From contig CAWZYM010000398.1 in NCBI GenBank assembly GCA_963966185.1, positions 656,501-720,500 on the forward strand: DNA of 64,000 nt. Direction: 5' to 3'. Shown here piece by piece: positions 13,288 to 26,900 of this stretch (the stretch's first letter is position 1; the number at the start of each line of letters is the position of its first letter). A program made the position numbers and the translations under genes. The notes under the pieces were generated by a model, which made no database searches, had not been told where the DNA came from, and worked only from the letters and a program-made list of their open reading frames with translations. The DNA is from Rhabditoides inermis (taxonomy: Eukaryota > Nematoda > Chromadorea > Rhabditida > Rhabditidae).

Positions 13288-14445
13288 CATCTCCCTCTCG
13301 GCAGACCTCTCGCTCGGTGTGAATCAAATCGAGCGCGTCCTCCCCGGCAACCTGCCGCTGCCCAACCTCAAGTCGCTCAGCTTGGAAGTGAACAAGGTGA
13401 GACCGCTCAATCAATGTCTCCAGTCTCCACCGAATCATGATTTCAGCTCAAATCCATCCCGGCGGACGCGTTCGCCAGCGTGCCGCAGCTCGCCTATCTC
13501 TACCTCGGCAACAACCTGTTCACGCAACTCGACGGCACCATGTTCTTCTACATCAGCCAGCTCAAGGTGCTGAACATGGGCAACAACAAGGACCTGTTCA
13601 CGATCGGCGCGAACGGTGAGGAGGACAAGACCACAGTGATAAAAACGATCACCTCCTACGTTTCCAGCGCTGCAGTACACGCCGCTGCTGGTGCGATTGG
13701 AGATGGCCGAGTGCAACATCGACCGCATCGAGCCCACCGCCTTCCACAAGATCCCCAAGATACAAGTGATCGCGCTCGGTAGGAACCAGCTCACACAGTG
13801 AGTGGCACAAGATTCTCCATTTACACATATTAATCATTTAGTGTGCACTCGGACACGTTTGCCGGACTGCGCGAGCTCGTCTCGCTAGATCTCAGCGACA
13901 ACGCGGTAAGATACTAATTCCATAGCTTCACGTATGTTTGTAGATCACCACGGTTGACGACTACGCGTTCTCGCGCCTGCCCTCCCTCTCCTTCCTCGAT
14001 CTCAGCCGCAACCGGCTGGAGACACTCCCAGAGAACATGCTCTACGAAACGCTACAGGCAAAGAGCCCCACCAAGCAGAGGATGCTCTACTTGCATAGTG
14101 AGGCTGAGTATCGTTTTCGTTATGATAATCACTTGTGTCAGATAATCCGTGGCGATGCGACGACGAGCTGGCGTGGATTCGCAAGTGGCTGCGACAGAAC
14201 GGCGACATTCAGATCAGCGCGCCCGGTGGCCACACAGCCAAGTGAGTTGTTCATCTTGATTATCTATTCCGAGCGCTGTTCTTGTCGTCTTAGCCAGCCA
14301 CTTCCCTGTCGCTGCGGTTCTCACGGCGATTTACCAGCGCTTTGCAACTTTTTGTGCGCGCGCATTGTTCGCGCGCTGTGGTCCCTGTGGTGAAATGTGT
14401 GATGATCGCCGCAGCGCGGATTAGCACCCTCTCTTGCCTCTCCCT

Positions 14446-14485
<40 letters not shown>

Positions 14486-16160
14486 TCACATGCCCCCGCG
14501 CTCGCTCACAAGTGTTCTTGTCTCTCCGCCCTGTTTGTATGTGCTGGTCGAGACACGTCCGCGCCGGGCCACTCTCAGTTTTTCCCCTCACTCCCTCACT
14601 CACTCGTTCGCAAAGTCGGCGCGCCCTCGAGGCATGGGGGTCGAGAGGGATGAGATGGAGACAATGACTTTCTAGATGCTGGTCGCCGTCGCAGCTGTCT
14701 GGTCTGGACGTGCGGCAGACGGACCCGATCGGTCGGCCGCCGCCGCCGTCGCCTGTCGAATCCATCCGAATCGGAGAGACGATGCGCAAATTCGTGCGGG
14801 TAAGCGTCACCACAGAGACACGGGACACGAGAGTGTTTCAGACGTCGACCACCCCGACGCCGCCGCCGATGCACCCGGTGATCGGCGAGGAGACGCGCAT
14901 CGAAGGCGTCTCCCTAGTCGCCATGATTCTCGGTACGTCTCCACTCGAGGACGAGTTTTCTATTTTCGTGTGTGTTTGCGGTTCGGAATAAGAACCGCGA
15001 ACATCGCATTGTATTCATGTGTGCACATCATACGGGAAGTGGAAAAAGACCAGTGAAAGAGAGAGGGCGCATGTTGCGGGAGACTGCGGAAACAGAGTTG
15101 TTTGTGTTTCTGAGTTCCGTGTTTCAGGCATCGTGCTGGGCATTCTGGGCGTGTGCGTCATCATCATCTTCGTCATCCGCTGTTTCATGCAGAAGCACGA
15201 GAAGAAGGAGGTACACTCGCAGTTCGGATCCAACAGCCTCAACTCGGGATTCGGATCGGCGTACAGGTACGAGAAGTCGAGGAGATGGAGGAGAGGAGAG
15301 TAAACGGAGAGGAGAGCGACGGATAGTATGTAATAATATGTATGTTTTAGCGGTGCTCACATCTTCTCGGACCGCTATCCGGCGCCGCGCGGTCAGCCGA
15401 GCAGCACCGTCTTCCTCAACCGCCCCCGCAATTGGTGGTTTTAGAGAGTACATTCTAGGCCAGAGCCGAGGTGACAATCCCTAATCTCTCCCCCGAAATC
15501 TCCAACTTTCCGTCTCTCCCTTCCGTCACAATACACCGCAGACTACCCGCGCCCGCCGCCCGCCACTTGTTTATCAGTCCGTAATTATGTAATCTCTCCG
15601 CGGTGAGATATCATAGATCTGCGCGCGCCGTAGTGCACTCTCTCCCGCGCGTGTATGTATCATTTGCATATTCGTGGGTGGTCCTGGTGGCGCGCCTCGG
15701 GCGGCGCTGACCCACTTTCACTGAACCACGAGCGCGTTCCAATCCCGCCGACTGGCTGGCTGTATTCACTTGACAGTCACCGCCCCTCTCACATCCCCCC
15801 GATCGATACCTAATAACTCGCCCAAATCCGCACTTTCTCCGTTACGTTTTCCGTCTTTCACCCCCACCCCCGCTTGTACGTTTCTCTCTCTCTCGCGTGT
15901 CATTCTCGCCCGTTGAGGTGTGTGTTGTATATGTTGTCACAGAACCCTAATAAATCGTTGATTGTGATGAGCGATTTGTGATCGAGCCGGCGGATTCCCG
16001 GATGGGATGTGATACCGCCTCTTCCCACCGCTTAGTCATGTCTCTCTAGATATCGCATTGTGTTCGAGCGTCCCCGATTCCAGGCGCAGTGTCGATTCAA
16101 CCACACACACTGACTTTTCTCGATTGCCCTACTTTCGCCTCTTTTGCTAGCGCGCACCGC

Positions 16161-16197
<37 letters not shown>

Positions 16198-19100
16198 CAA
16201 AACCCAGCTAAACAGCCGCCTTTTCCACACCGGCCGACACGGTTTTCACCAACATCATCATCTCTCTCGCGTGTCTCTTATGTTGCAAATTTGCATGCTC
16301 CCTGTAGGAGTGTGATCTCCTCGAGTGGTGGAGTCGCGGCTCCCACACTCCTTATCAAAGGGGCGGGCTGATCTGCCCCCTCCTCCAATGGCACCGCGAT
16401 ACGTGTTCGATCTACGCTCGCCGTTTCCCGCGCACTTGCCTCGCCCGGTCTCATTTCGCCCCGCAGGTTCACTGTTCGTATCTCTGCGAGCGATGGGGCG
16501 ACCCGGCAGCATGCAGCTGCTCCCCCTGCTCCTCCTCAGCTTAGCGGCGCTCTCCCTCGCCGCGCCCGCCTGCCCCCAGCTGCCCACCGGCTGTGTGTGC
16601 GAGGCGGCCGGACGCATCTCCGTCTCTTGCGTCGGCGTCGACGCCAAACAGGTCGTCAAGGTGAGCGGAGGGTTGTTAGTACCTTTAGTACAGGTGATAA
16701 CCCATGCGTCTAGTTGCTGACTGTGCCGCTCGATCGGATGCGTCTGGAGAATGTGTCGATTCCGGTGCTCAACTCTCTGCCCAAGGGCCCGATTCGTTCT
16801 CTCGAGCTGGTCAACTGCAGCATCGCATCCGTCGATCCCAAGGTGAGCATTGAATTTATGATGGAACTGTGCTAATGTTTGTTTGCTTTATGTTGAGTTA
16901 TGTGTTTGCGTTCCCGTGTTTTGTGGGGCTAATTTATGCGCGATATAATCTTCCCATTGGACTCGCAATCTAGACGGATCTCATTGAAACCAGGTTTATG
17001 ACGTATTTCGGCGTAATTGCGTGTGACTACTCGGCTGTAAAAAGTGAGCTATTTGCGCGCGTGTACTAGTTGCGTCGAGTGATTTCAATCTTATCGATTG
17101 CGGTTGAGTGCGAGATGTCCCTTTCGACCACCTGAAATTCGCGACCGAGAATTGGGTCAACGAGGGCGCGATGCATTCTTGACGCTATCAATCGAAAGTC
17201 TCTCAGCTGTTTAGCAAAGATCAACTCGATCACTCAATCGATTGCAGGTGTTCGCGTCGCTGTCTACTCTGGAGGAGCTGAACCTGCAGAATAACAAGTT
17301 GTCGGTGGTTCCCCTATTCGGAAAGCTGCCGAACCTGGTGTCGCTCAATCTGAACGACAACAAGATTGCGTCTCTGCCCGATGGCGCACTGGCCGGTCTG
17401 TCGGAGCTGCGCCACTTGCGACTGGAGGCAAACGCCATTTGCGAGCTGGACAGCTCTGCCCTCAACGAGACCAAGGCTACGCTCGAGCTGCTCGATCTCT
17501 CTGCCAACTGCCTCTCTGCCGTTCCCGCACAGGCGCTGCGCAACCACGTTCGTCTCATGTACCTCGACCTCTCGGACAACAAGATCGGAGAGGTGGGAAA
17601 GTTCGCCCTCATGAACCTGCCCCAGCTCAAGGAGCTGCGCCTCAACAACAATCTGGTCAACAAGGTGTGTGCGTTTGCTTATTGTTGGATATTGATCGTT
17701 TTGATTGCAGATCGACCCCATGTCGTTCATGAATGTGCCGCAGCTGCAGTACCTCTACATGCGCAACAATCTGATTGGCAACCTGGACGGGTCTCGTCTG
17801 CAGGCTTTCAAGCAGCTCGAAATACTCGACGTCACCAACAACATGCTGCTCAAGGTATGTCTCTTCGTGGGTGGTCTGGGATACAGTAACGTCTCTTCGT
17901 TGGTGGTCCGAGTTACACTTGTCTTTTCAGCTGCCGTCGTTCAAGGAGCTGGTGTCGCTGAAACAGGTGCGCCTCGATGGGAACCTCATCTCCAAGATTG
18001 ACACGCTCGCCTTCTCGAACAACCCCAAGCTGCAGCTCATCTCGATTCAGGTACATTTCTGGTTTGAGTGCGCCTTGACTAATGATTTTCTTGTAGGACA
18101 ACAATGTGGCGCAGATCAGCAGAAACTCGTTCGACTCTCTGGATCAGCTGGTGGTTCTGCTTCTCTCGAACAATTCTATCACCACTATCGGTTCGTTATT
18201 TATTGAATCTTATTGATTGAAATGATATATTGAGTTATTTTTTGTTCTGTTTTCAGAGAAGGGCATGTTTGACGGTATGAAGAACCTTCAGCAGCTGAAT
18301 CTTCGCAACAACAGCATTGTGGAGATCGACAAGGCGACGTTCTCGTCGCTGCCCCATCTGACGACCATTGATCTGTCGCACAACCAGATCAAAAAGATTG
18401 GCAAGGTACGTGAATAATGATTAGTTATTGATTGAACGCTATTGTTTCAGTCTGCCTTCTCACAGCAGGAAAAGCTGTTCTGGCTGGACTTGTCGAACAA
18501 CAAGCTGACTGGCTTTGAGCGCGGCACGTTCGAGAAGAAGATTGCCAATGTGTTGCTGGACGGAAACAGGCTGTTGTGTGACGAGTCGATTGACTGGTTC
18601 GTGCAGTGGCTCGTGTTCAACCGAGTGCGCACCTTCCTCCCCTTCCAGAAGGAGATCTTGTGCAATGGACCCGACAAGTACACCGGAGTCAAGTGAGTGA
18701 TTGACATATCGATTGAATGCTAGTGTGTGTATTTAGGCTGAAGGATCTGATGATGAAAAAGGCGAACGAAACGCTGTCGTCTGGTATGCAGCAGCTGGGT
18801 CTGGCCGACTCTGGCAACGCGGCGGCGACGAATGGCCTGCTCAGCTCTCTGCTGCCCGGACTCACCAACCTCGGTGGAATGGCTCAGGGAGGCATGGCCG
18901 CGTCGCCCTTCCTATCTGCCATCACCCAAGCCATTCCCGCTCTACGCTCCATGCCCGGAATGAGGAACCTGAACAACGGATTGACCGGCGGAGGCAATCC
19001 CGAGCTGAACAATGCGTTTGAGCAGTTCACTGGACCCATTGTCCGCTTTGCCACTGGCGGTCAGCCTGTCGCGTCAGACATTGCCCAGCTCGTGCAGTCG

Positions 19101-22100
19101 ATCCCGTCTCTTGTCGTCAATGTGCCCGGCTATGGAAACATCGACATTAGCAAGGTTGGATTATTGATTATTGATTGGATTGGTTGTTAATACTGAACGT
19201 TGCAGCTGAACCCGGACCTGATCCAGCACGTGCTTAAGGGCGGTCAGATTCCTGGCATTCCGAAGGAGACGCTGGACAAGATCGTTGCGACGTATATGAA
19301 GAAGATGAGCAACGCTGCCAAGGCTGCTCAGGAGGGACGCGTGCTGGATGCCAATGAGCAAAAGGTGGGTAGTCTGCTTTGTCCTCCCTCTACTAACACT
19401 TCCCGTTTCAGCTGCTTCCTCCTCTCGACAAGCTGCCGCAACAGTTCGTCACTTCGGTGATTCAAGGAGAGGCCCTGCCCGGACTGGACCCCAACCAGAC
19501 GCAGGTCATCAAAGAGGTGCGTCGAGTCTTCCACAAACTATCCTACTTGCTGTTTCTTACTGTATGTTTGCAGTACTACACGCAGCGCCTGCCTACAATG
19601 ATGGAAGGCGCCGGAGACTCTGGCCTTCTCGCTGGACTCGCAGGAGTGGGCGGTGCCCCGGGAGGCGGAGCCATGGACATGCTCGCCCTCCTCCCGCCCG
19701 GATACAATATCAGCAAAATTCCCGCTGAGGTGCCTTTTTCATTACGCCTTATCACGTATTGATTGTATTGATTGATTTAGGTGATCATGGCTGCGTCTCG
19801 CGGTGAGATTCCCAACTTGAACCTGCTGCCGCAGGATCTGCAAGACTATCTCAAGGCCAACTCGGACAAGCTGTTGTCGCACTTTTCGCGCAGTCAGTCT
19901 CCGGCCAAGCCGATCGACCTCGAGGATCTGCTTTCCAAGCTGCCCAAGTTCGACCGGCCGCAGCTCGAGACTTTCTCGCCCTATGTACGTCGTCCTTACC
20001 ATTCCCTTGTAACTCTTCTTTTTTTAGGACCTGAACTCTCTGTCTGTGGAGTTAAAGCACGAGGAGGAGGAGCTCGCGCGCGCCCAGCGCATGCGACTAT
20101 TCACCGGAATAGCGCTGGGACTGGTGAGTGGGATGGAGTCATTATTGTATTACTACTACTATTACTACTACTACGCTTTGTAAACGCTTTCCGGTACTGA
20201 CATTGTTGTTTAGGTTGGCGCGATCACGCTGATTGTGGTGGCTGTGATGTGTGTACAAATGCGCAAGGCTCGCGCCCCCAACTTCGGAGAGCCTCGTTTC
20301 TCGTCGACCCGACACTCTCCCGGGATGCGCGCTCATGTGCACGAACAGTAGATCGCTATCAGTTGATCTACTGTTCTAGTCCCCTCATGCTAGACTGTCC
20401 CCCTCATAGGCTATCGAGTTTTGTGCAGTGTTCCCGCTGATCTTTGCATATCCGTTCCCCCTCGCATAGTGTCTCTCTTGATTCACGGGTAACTCCTTCG
20501 TTCTATCGCTCACTGTCTGTGATATGCACTTATATTTTCCCCCTTGCCTCACCACAGATGCTGTACTATAAGATGTTCTATGTCTCACGTGTCCCTCACA
20601 CAACGTTTCCACACACTGTGAATTGCTTCTAGTCTCGTTTCAATAAACCGTGATTGACAGTCTGTGTGCGTTTTGGCGCGGCCCAGAATTGGAACTCGCG
20701 CGACACGGCACAATAAACACGGTTGTGTAATTTGTGGTGGACAGTGGGTGAAAGGGAAGGTTGTATCGCGCAGGGGAGAGACGAGAGAGAAAGTGGGTTT
20801 ATTGGGGTAGGCGGTGACTCAACGAGCCGGCATGGGTAGAATGACCCTGACCCAGTAAGGAGAGCCGCCTCTAGCTGCCTCTAGCCGCCGCCGATCACTT
20901 CTTCCAGGCATACCCGATCCTGCCACACATTCCTGCTGTTGTTGTTTACATATTGTTGTTTACATTGTTGTACTTTCGCTTTGGTGTGAGGAGTGCGCGC
21001 GGACGAGGCGTTCAGTGGAACAGGTCGGGTTTGACCGCGATTCACAGCTGAATGCACTCGAATCGAACGCGGCGCGTGGTTGTCGCAGTGTAGGAGGAGA
21101 GGAATAGAGGACTCTCACCCGCCCACTGTACACCGCCTCGACCACTCTCCCTTTCTCCCGTCCCGCCACTGATAAAGTGTGACATACTTTTGTGTGATCC
21201 GCACCGCTCGTCGGTGAATCCACAAAATCGCCCCCGGCGCGCTCCAATTCCCAGAGAGAGAGTGTCGATCGCTCGTTTCTCGCCACTCAGTTGTGTTGGA
21301 CGTGTCTTTGTGATGGTCACGGTTGCAGGAATGCGGTGGTTGTTGGCAGTGGCGGCCTTGCTGCCGTGCCTGCTCGCTTGTCCGCAGTCGATCGCGTCGC
21401 TGTGTCGCTGCGAGGACCTCCACAACGGAGTCGCGCTCAACTGCTCCGACAGCAACGGAGCCGACGTCCTACAGGTGATACTCACGTTCTTTCAACATCC
21501 GTCACATTGCAATTATCAACGTCATTTCTATTAGTCACGGTGTGGTTGACGTTTGTGGAATGTGTCTAATCCCAAGATCCGGACGGGCGACGAGTGATTC
21601 ATCACTTTTGCGCAACCCGCGCGATCCTGACTAATTGAGCGACGCAACTGAAGAGACAATTCGGGGGACTGTACAACTTTGAGAATACGAAAATTTTTGC
21701 AGGCGCTCAAGGAGCACCAGTCGATGATCGGACTGATCCAGTCGCTGAGTCTGCAGAGGGCAAACATTAAACAGCTGCCGAACGGCTTCTTCTCGGGACT
21801 CTACATCAAGTCGCTCGACCTGTCCTACAACAACATGGAGGACATGGACGACGGCGCGTTCATCGGAATGAGCCCCGTCCTGCAGGTAAGAGAGGAGAGA
21901 CGAGACGGGAGAGAAACGCTTCCCGTTACAGGACCTGACGCTGCACCACAACAAGCTTCGTCGGGTGCCGGTGTTCGCTCTGGGCAGTTTGAAGACGCTG
22001 CTGCGCCTCGACCTCTCCAACAACACAATCGGCGACATTCGCGCCGAGGACGCGATGCCCGCTTTCCCAAAGGTATTCACTCTTCGAAACGCTTTCTTGT

Positions 22101-23308
22101 TCTAGCATGACTGTTTTGTATTGCGCGTGCCTCTTTTGTGCGCCGTTCGTCGTTTCGTGACCCTTTGAGGAGCCGCCGTGACCGTTTAGCCTATTGAATT
22201 GAACGTGAATTGCGAGTAATGGTATTGTGAGATACTCTGTCTCGATCTCGCAATAATCGCTCCTTGATCTCCACAATTCCCAGGCCCGACCCTAATTAGG
22301 TCTCTCCATATCTTTCTCTCTCACTCTCTCTCTCTTATCCCCTCCACGACCCCTGACCTTTGAAAGCGGCGATCATCTCGGCTGACCGGATAAATCGATA
22401 GATCAGCTGATGGCGAAGAAAAATGCAAATGTGAAAACGGATATGCAAATGCGTTTCAGCTGTTCGACATCAACCTCGGCTCGAACAACATCTCGTCGAT
22501 CCACAAGACGGCGTTCGAGGGAGTGAAGAACTCGCTGCAGACCGTCAACCTCGGCCACAACAAGCTCAACAGCGTGCCGGCGAGCGGTGAGTCGAACTAA
22601 GCGACAGACAATCAATGACTGCCTGCAGCGATCCGCGGCTTCAAGCAGCTGCAGTCGCTGCACATGCACAGGAACAACATGTCGCAGCTGGAGGCGCTGG
22701 CGTTCATGAACCTGCCGGTACTGAACCTACTCAACCTGGCCGGCAACAAGATCACCGACATCAACCGACAGGCCTTTCTCAACGTACCCATGCTCAGGGT
22801 GAGCAATGCGTTATCATTAATCAATTGGGGTTAGAGAATGATGGCAGCCAACGTTTCTAATTGTTCTAGTGTATGTGTGAAATACCTTATCATTTGCGGT
22901 TGAAGAATGGTGGCAGCAATTTTTCTAGTTTTTATGAATGGTGGTTGCAGTACCTCTACCTGACGAACAACCGCATCGCCGCCGTGCTGCCGCACCAGTT
23001 CTCGTCGTTCGAGCAGCTCGAGATGCTCGACCTCACCAACAACATGATCGGCGAGCTGAAGACGGACGCCTTCTCTAACGTTCCCCAGCTCAGGCAGCTC
23101 TACATGGCGAATAACCGAATCAGGTGTGTTTTTCACAGCTCGGTGCATTGTCAACATTGTGTGTTGTAGCAAGATCGAGAAGGGCGTGTTCACCAACTCG
23201 TCGATCGTGATTCTCATTCTGTCGCAGAACCAGCTGGCGGAACTCGACGAGGGAATCATCTCCGGACTCGCCGGACTCCAGCAGGTCTCGTTCAAGGACA
23301 ACCACGTG

Positions 23309-23358
<50 letters not shown>

Positions 23359-23899
23359 GGTGCTTCACCAGTTCACGAGCGATCAGCTGATCGACCTTCG
23401 TGTGTGGTCGGTCTCGCTTCGGCGGCTGCAGAGTGTCGTTTTGGTCTGCGGGTACACTGACCCCAATCCGGCTAGGTTAGCACGCGCGCGCCGGCGATCG
23501 TTTTTGGAATGTCAGCGCGGAATCAATACGACAGAACTGTGGATATGAGAGGGACGGAACAAATGTATGTGGTTTTCAGATCAAGACGATCCACCCGAAC
23601 GCGTTCTACGACGCGCCGTCGATTGTGATGATGGACCTCGGACACAACCAGCTCACCGACCTCGCCCCGAGTACCTTCATCGCACAGGTGAGCGGGGGAG
23701 TTTCTTCGAAAATGCTACGACCAAAATTCTACGAAACATCGGGTGACGAAAAGATGACACAATTTTTCAGCTGAACCTGTTGCTCATCGACCTCTCCAGC
23801 AACAAGATCATCCGCACTCCCTACGCCGCGTTCAACAGGCGCGTCGGAACCGTGCTGCTACAGGGTGAGAGAGGAAGAGAGGGAAAAAGAGAGAAAGTA

Positions 23900-23930
<31 letters not shown>

Positions 23931-26900
23931 ACCGCGGCGTCTTGCAGAGAACCCGTTGACGTGCACGGAGAAGGTGCACATGCTGCAGGACGGTGTCGGC
24001 GTGTACATCCCGACCAGCGAGGACATTATCTGCGGCGGCAAGAAGGCGATCCCCACCACTGCCGCGCCCACCACCACTGTCGCCTCCTTCGTGCAGTCCG
24101 AGCAGAAGCCGCTCCACCAGCTCTCCATCAAACCGCTCCGACCCGCGCACACTCCCTCCACCGATGAGGTGAGAGATTGTCAAATAGTTTGCACTGACCC
24201 CAAATGCGGTAGACGTTGCGCAAGAACGCCGAGGCGCGACTAATTGCGGCCGCGAAGTGTGTCAACAAGTGGCTATTGTTGCACCACGACGAGATTGGCG
24301 TTGAGTACATTATTGAAACGTTTCAGGTTGTGCAGATCCCGATTCGTCCGGTGGGTGTGAACGAGGGATCGTCGGCGGTGGTGCTGCAGGCGCGCCCGCC
24401 CGTCACTCGCACCCGCGGAAACACCGGAATGGGCATCAGCAATGTCGACCTGGCCGAGCAGGTGAGAGGAGAGGAGAGAGAAAGAGAGATGAATCCCATT
24501 GCTTCAGCCCGAAATCGACATTCCCACGCCGGACCTTCCCACTCTCGAATCGAGCAGCGCCGAGAAGAGCAAGGAGCTCGAGATTCCGCCGGTGGTGAGT
24601 GCTCACTGCCCCGACTCACTCACTCGCTCACTCGCTCAGGTCACCTCGACTCTCGGCCCGCGCGTGTACACGGACATTGCCGACAACCCGAACATCATCC
24701 ACCCGTTCCCCGTGCCGTTCCTGAAGCGCGGCCCGCAGATGAACCGCAAGGCGCAGCGCATCAACTACGCCGCCTCCACGACTGTCGCGTCGGTCGACGA
24801 GACGACGCCCTCGCCGCACACGCTGCCGCCGTCGATCGTCATCTCACCCCGTCGAATGCCGTCCAGCAGCCAGAACAAGGAGGTGAGTGGTGTGAAATGA
24901 AATGAGACTATGTGGGTCTGTTCAGGTGGAGAAGAACCGCATCGAAGAGGTGCAGCCGCAGGAGTTTGCGATGCGTCCGCCCAGCAAGGCGATCGCCGAG
25001 GAGGAGAGCAGCAAGGCGTCCAGCACCACGTCGCGTCCTCGCCTCGCCACGCCCACCACAGTGATCATCATCTGTCTGTGCACCGTCGGCATCGTCATGA
25101 TCGGCGTGTTCGTGGGACTGTGCGTCGCGCGCCACAGACACGTGCAGAGGTGAGGACGTCTTCCTGTCTATAGTAGAGGCCAGACTCAACTTTTGCTGGC
25201 AAACCTCAGAAAGATCCCCAGAAAGATCCCCAGAAAGATCTCAAAACGTTTTTTTTTATACATAATCGAGTATGATCTCGCCTTATACCAACTGACTGTT
25301 TCGTTCAGGTTCGGCTCGTCTTGCTCCGACTCCACGGCGGCTCGCACGAATGCGTACGTGTCCGCGCAGGCGGCGCAGATGAACATGATCTATGGAACGC
25401 TGGGCAGACCAGGGTGAGTTGAGTATGAGAGAGAAGGAAGACAAGAAAGAACACTTTTCTTCCAGAAGCTCAATGAGTCGACCCGACGAGCAGCCGTGGA
25501 TCTATACACCCGGACAGCACAACTACCAGTCGTACTACAAGTAATCATACTGTAGTATGGTGGAGTACCGTAGCGCTCAAGTGCTATGGTACTGTTGGCA
25601 CGTGTGTCATTGTATGTGATCGTTACATGTAGATAGAAAAGTCTCGCCGACAGCCCTAATAAGTCTTACTAACTCGTAGCCTCGCAACTACGCACCCTCT
25701 CAGATGCTCATTTCTATTGTCACCCGTCATTATTTGATTGATTATGCCTTTTCTGCGGATTCCCGCTACGTGTGTTGATGTGTGTGTGTGTATTTCCGTT
25801 TTGACGTGTGATCAGAGATAAACTGTTCCGCCTATCACTCGCTTCTCCCATTCACACATTCCGAGTACAGAGAAAGACAGACCGAGACAGTCACACGATG
25901 TCGCAAACTATGATGATTTGGGTCATTGGAGCAGCGGGCACTTTACAACGGGACCACACGGGGCCCAACTGTAAAGGAGCGCCGAATAAGGCAGTGCAAG
26001 CTTGTGGCACAGTACGGTAGTAAAAGCGAGAGGCGAGAAGGTGGAAAGGCAGGAGCAGATAGAGATAATGGGTGGGGCCTTGACCCGCGCGGCGTCTGCG
26101 GCTGCTGCTGCTCTCTCGCCCCGCCCCCTGCTTGCTGGCCAAGCACCCGCATTGCTCTCCCCTGCCCCAGAGGAGAACGATCCATTGCAAGATGAGGTGG
26201 ATCGCCCTGCTCTCACTGGCTACGGCCGCCGCCGCTTTCTGCCCCGATATCTTCACCAACCAGGTAAGATTTCAATCTCATCTGCATGCTCAATTACCAC
26301 GCATTCCAGACCGCCTGCTCGTGCTATGACTATCTGGACGGAGCCGTCATCAAGTGCAGCGGCGCCGACGGACCGCTGGTCGTCGAGAAGCTCAAGACCA
26401 CCCACCTCGAGATCCGCGAGCTCACCCTCGAGAACGCCAACATTGTCGAGGTACGGTGGTGTACGGTGATTGAAAGAAGCTGCAGTACTCAAATTCTCTT
26501 TTCAGATCGGCCCCCGCGCGTTCAAGAACCTGCGCATCAAGAAGCTCGTGCTGGACAAGAACAGAATCAAGGTGCGTTCGATTAACAGGTGCAATCAATA
26601 CTTATCGATTTCTAGGCTTTCCACGTGGATGCGTTCCGCGGACTGGAGAACGTGATGCAGGAGCTGTCTGTCGCCAACAACCGCCTCACCAAGGTACGGT
26701 AAGCGCCTCCGGGCAATAGCCCCCAATCCAAAGTGTTGTGATAATGTGATCACGAGAATGTGGCTGTGTTGCAATGACCCTTTCGGTGCTGCGCGGTGCT
26801 ATCCCCCCATAGCTGGCTCGCACATGCACTCTCTCTCTTGAGAGAGATGGCGAGAAGCGCACCAAGGCCGTCACCGACTGACCCACAAACGCAAAAAGCG

